7,479 nucleotides of DNA from Bacteroidales bacterium (lineage in GTDB: Bacteria; Bacteroidota; Bacteroidia; Bacteroidales; B18-G4). Positions within the stretch are counted from its first letter, which is position 1. Each line of letters starts with the position of its first letter. Below the pieces are notes generated by a model. That model worked only from the letters and a program-made list of their open reading frames with translations, was not told the DNA's origin and searched no databases. Location of the stretch: positions 1 through 7,479 of the forward strand of contig JAGLYE010000072.1 in assembly GCA_023132505.1 (NCBI GenBank). Direction: 5' to 3'. A program made the translations under genes and the position numbers. Shown here piece after piece: positions 5,718 through 7,479 of this stretch.

Positions 5718-7034
5718 ATGAAACATATCTTAGCATTAGTAACCTTCATCATGAGCACAGGCTTGCTTCAGGCCCAGGTTTTTGATACTGTCAATGTATT
5801 CCAAACAGGCGATACCTTATTTTGCGGTGTAGATACAGTGGTGCTGGATGCAGGCCCGGGATTTGTATCCTATTCCTGGAATACCGGTGAAACAAGCAAA
5901 ACGATAAAGATCTCAGAAAGCGGAATTTATGATGTAACAGCAAGCGAGCCGGGAGGAGAGATCCATGAAGCAGAATGTGATGTTACCATAGCGAGAATCA
6001 TGCAGGAATCTGACAGCCTGTGCTACAAGGATACTATCTTCCTGGTAGTAGATGAAAATGATTTGAAGTACCAATGGAATACAGGCAATCCTGACGACAC
6101 GCTTTATTACCTGCAGGCATCTCTCAGAAAATCCAAAACATATGAGGTACACATCAGCGACGGAAAGAACAATTGCATCGACAGTATACGGCTCGATATG
6201 TATCCTCGTATCAATGTGGAGTTTGAGCAAAACCAGGAAAACAAAGGTTGCCCGGGTGGTGATTGTAAAGGCCAGGTCAGGGTTTATGCCTCAGGGGGTA
6301 CCGGAAACCTTGATATAGAATGGGACACACCTAATGTGGACCCTGGCGACTCCAGTTATGCCATCGGTTTGTGTGAGGGGTATATCGGTGTCCATATTTA
6401 TGACGATTCAGGCTGCCGTTTCGATACAAGCTATTGGGTCGAAGTTTGGGAAATGCCGGATATTGCGACCACGCCCGATACCACCACCTATATCCAGGAT
6501 CCACGTGTAATGTTCTGGTTCGAAAACCTTTCGGAAGACTCCATTAGCCTGAGCAATTATTTCTGGATATTGACCAGTGGTATTAGTTCAAACCTGCCTA
6601 ATCCAACATTCTCCTTTGACGCTATTGGCGAGCATAACGTCCGCTTTGAATATACAACTATGAATGGTTGCGTTGATTCAAACATCATAGTAATTACCGT
6701 TGCCAGTGTTGAATTGCTTGTGCCGAATGTGATCACACCCAATGGCGATGGTGCGAACGATACATTCATCATCACTATCAAACCACCGGAGGAGGAAAAC
6801 GCAGGCCGTGCAGGTGGTACCGGATCAGGCAATTACCAACCCATTAACGACTATTATATCGGCAATGAGATTGTGATTTTCAATCGCTGGGGAAAAAAGG
6901 TTTATGAAGCAACCGATTATGACAATGACTGGGATGGCGGCAATCTGGCCGAAGGAACTTACTTTTATGTGTTGAAGTGCCAGGGAAAGCTGGGTGAAGA
7001 TATATTCAAGGGTGCGGTAACCATTCTGCGTTAA
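5718..7034 (+). CDS. T9SS type B sorting-domain surface protein (438 aa)
   Basis: This is a secreted or cell-surface protein exported by the Sec pathway and then the type IX secretion system. Residues 1-20 form a signal peptide (MKHILALV...LLQAQ). Two Ig-like blocks follow, each with a W-N-T-G core (SYSWNTGETSKTI and YQWNTGNPDDTL). Next is a SprB-repeat-like segment (around 165-245: RVYASGGTGNLDIEW, then IGLCEGYIGVHIYDDSGC) and a PKD-like block (around 250-330). The C-terminal domain has the gliding-motility/CHU_C type B signature: PNVITPNGDGAND (336-348), FNRWGKKVYE (388-397), W-D-G-G, GTYFYVLK and the ending FKGAVTILR. Between NDTF and FNRWG there are 37 residues, about 20 more than the typical spacing known to me, and they are rich in Gly, Glu and Asn. 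No enzyme domain is visible, so an adhesin or structural role is the likely guess. It is divergent from clpB, has its own promoter, and probably shares a transcript with the lipoprotein gene 41 bp downstream. Confidence 0.9.
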   Translation: MKHILALVTFIMSTGLLQAQVFDTVNVFQTGDTLFCGVDTVVLDAGPGFVSYSWNTGETSKTIKISESGIYDVTASEPGGEIHEAECDVTIARIMQESDSLCYKDTIFLVVDENDLKYQWNTGNPDDTLYYLQASLRKSKTYEVHISDGKNNCIDSIRLDMYPRINVEFEQNQENKGCPGGDCKGQVRVYASGGTGNLDIEWDTPNVDPGDSSYAIGLCEGYIGVHIYDDSGCRFDTSYWVEVWEMPDIATTPDTTTYIQDPRVMFWFENLSEDSISLSNYFWILTSGISSNLPNPTFSFDAIGEHNVRFEYTTMNGCVDSNIIVITVASVELLVPNVITPNGDGANDTFIITIKPPEEENAGRAGGTGSGNYQPINDYYIGNEIVIFNRWGKKVYEATDYDNDWDGGNLAEGTYFYVLKCQGKLGEDIFKGAVTILR

Positions 7035-7075
7035 GCTGACCTTAATAATAATTAAGCTATAAGGAAAACTTGAAA

Positions 7076-7479
7076 ATGAACTACATCAGATTATTGATCA
7101 TCTTATTAACGGGAATCGGTCTTATCGCTTCCTGTAACAGTGACAATGGCAAATTACCTGCTGATGTTGTCCATAACCCGATCACTGCTTCAGGGGAAGC
7201 CAATATGAATGAACTCCCTGCCTTTGAATTCAGGGAAATCCTACACGACTTCGGAACAGTCATCGAAGGAGAAAAGGTCACTTACAGTTTCAAATTCAAA
7301 AATAGTGGGGGAAAAGACCTGCTGATCAGCAATGTTTCGGCCAGTTGTGGCTGCACGGCAACAAAATATACTAAAGAAACGGTGGCACCCGGCGGAGAAG
7401 GCGTGATTACCGTTACCTTTGACAGCCGCAGGAGAACAGGGTTCCAAAATAAAACCCTTACTGTTTCGGCAAACACGCA
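7076..7479 (+). CDS. DUF1573-domain lipoprotein (partial, runs off window)
   Basis: An open frame begins at ATG 7076 and continues to the window end for 134 codons with no stop. It opens with a lipoprotein signal peptide: hydrophobic residues 6-17 and a lipobox I-A-S-C with Cys20 as the predicted lipidated residue. After a polar linker comes a DUF1573 domain from about residue 57: HDFGTVIEGEKVTYSFKFKNSG, then SASCGCTATKY, APGGEGVITVTFDS and GFQNKTLTV. This Ig-like fold, with its conserved CGC motif, is common in Bacteroidota envelope proteins and has no settled function. CNSDNG after the lipidated Cys has only one acidic residue, so surface export is uncertain. A weak AAGGAA (7061-7066) precedes the start. 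No terminator is seen in the 41-bp gap after the T9SS cargo gene, so an operon is likely. Confidence 0.88.
   Translation, partial: MNYIRLLIILLTGIGLIASCNSDNGKLPADVVHNPITASGEANMNELPAFEFREILHDFGTVIEGEKVTYSFKFKNSGGKDLLISNVSASCGCTATKYTKETVAPGGEGVITVTFDSRRRTGFQNKTLTVSANT

Noticed and set aside
7032..7059. Repeated TTAAGCT between the T9SS cargo and lipoprotein genes as a terminator or site
   Set aside because: The two copies are direct, not inverted, very short and AT-rich, so they form no hairpin and are likely chance.
1189..7479. The barrel, T9SS cargo and lipoprotein genes as one new surface system
   Set aside because: The barrel genes are separated by clpB and read from different promoters on the other strand; there is no evidence beyond general envelope location that they work together.

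Overview
The window looks like a chromosomal stretch of a Bacteroidota (Bacteroidetes) genome, moderately AT-rich. Four independent signs agree. There is a surface protein with a type IX secretion system (T9SS) type B C-terminal sorting domain. There are PorT-like outer-membrane beta-barrels. Several genes have TAnnTTTG promoter elements, the -7 box of the Bacteroidota housekeeping sigma factor. Shine-Dalgarno sequences are scarce.

Layout. Positions 1-84 hold a C-rich heptamer tandem repeat and a promoter, followed by ychF (85-1182, +), a ribosome-associated P-loop NTPase of a divergent type. Facing it only 6 bp away is a block read on the minus strand. In transcription order this block is clpB (5496-2905), a decayed C-terminal fragment of an outer-membrane barrel gene (2880-2743), a terminator (2724-2694), an intact barrel gene (2642-1911) and a second, more distant barrel gene (1791-1189). 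A 221-bp divergent intergenic region (5497-5717) carries the clpB promoter and a separate promoter for a 438-aa T9SS type B cargo protein (5718-7034, +). After 41 bp comes the start of a DUF1573 lipoprotein (7076 onward) that runs off the window end.

How the genes relate. ychF and clpB are housekeeping and proteostasis genes and are not functionally linked to the rest. The barrels, the T9SS cargo and the lipoprotein are envelope or surface proteins. The cargo gene and the lipoprotein are probably co-transcribed. The two intact barrels and the fragment look like a small tandem family in which one copy has lost most of its length.

Most of the window is ordinary, and I see no complete undescribed system. 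The points most worth a second look are: a 14-bp inverted repeat (one mismatch) bracketing the promoter of the surface-protein gene, which could be a small invertible promoter; the barrel remnant whose terminator now appears to serve clpB; and the unusual nucleotide-binding motifs of this YchF. No stretch over 300 bp lacks a gene. I saw no tRNA, rRNA, CRISPR array, insertion sequence or origin.
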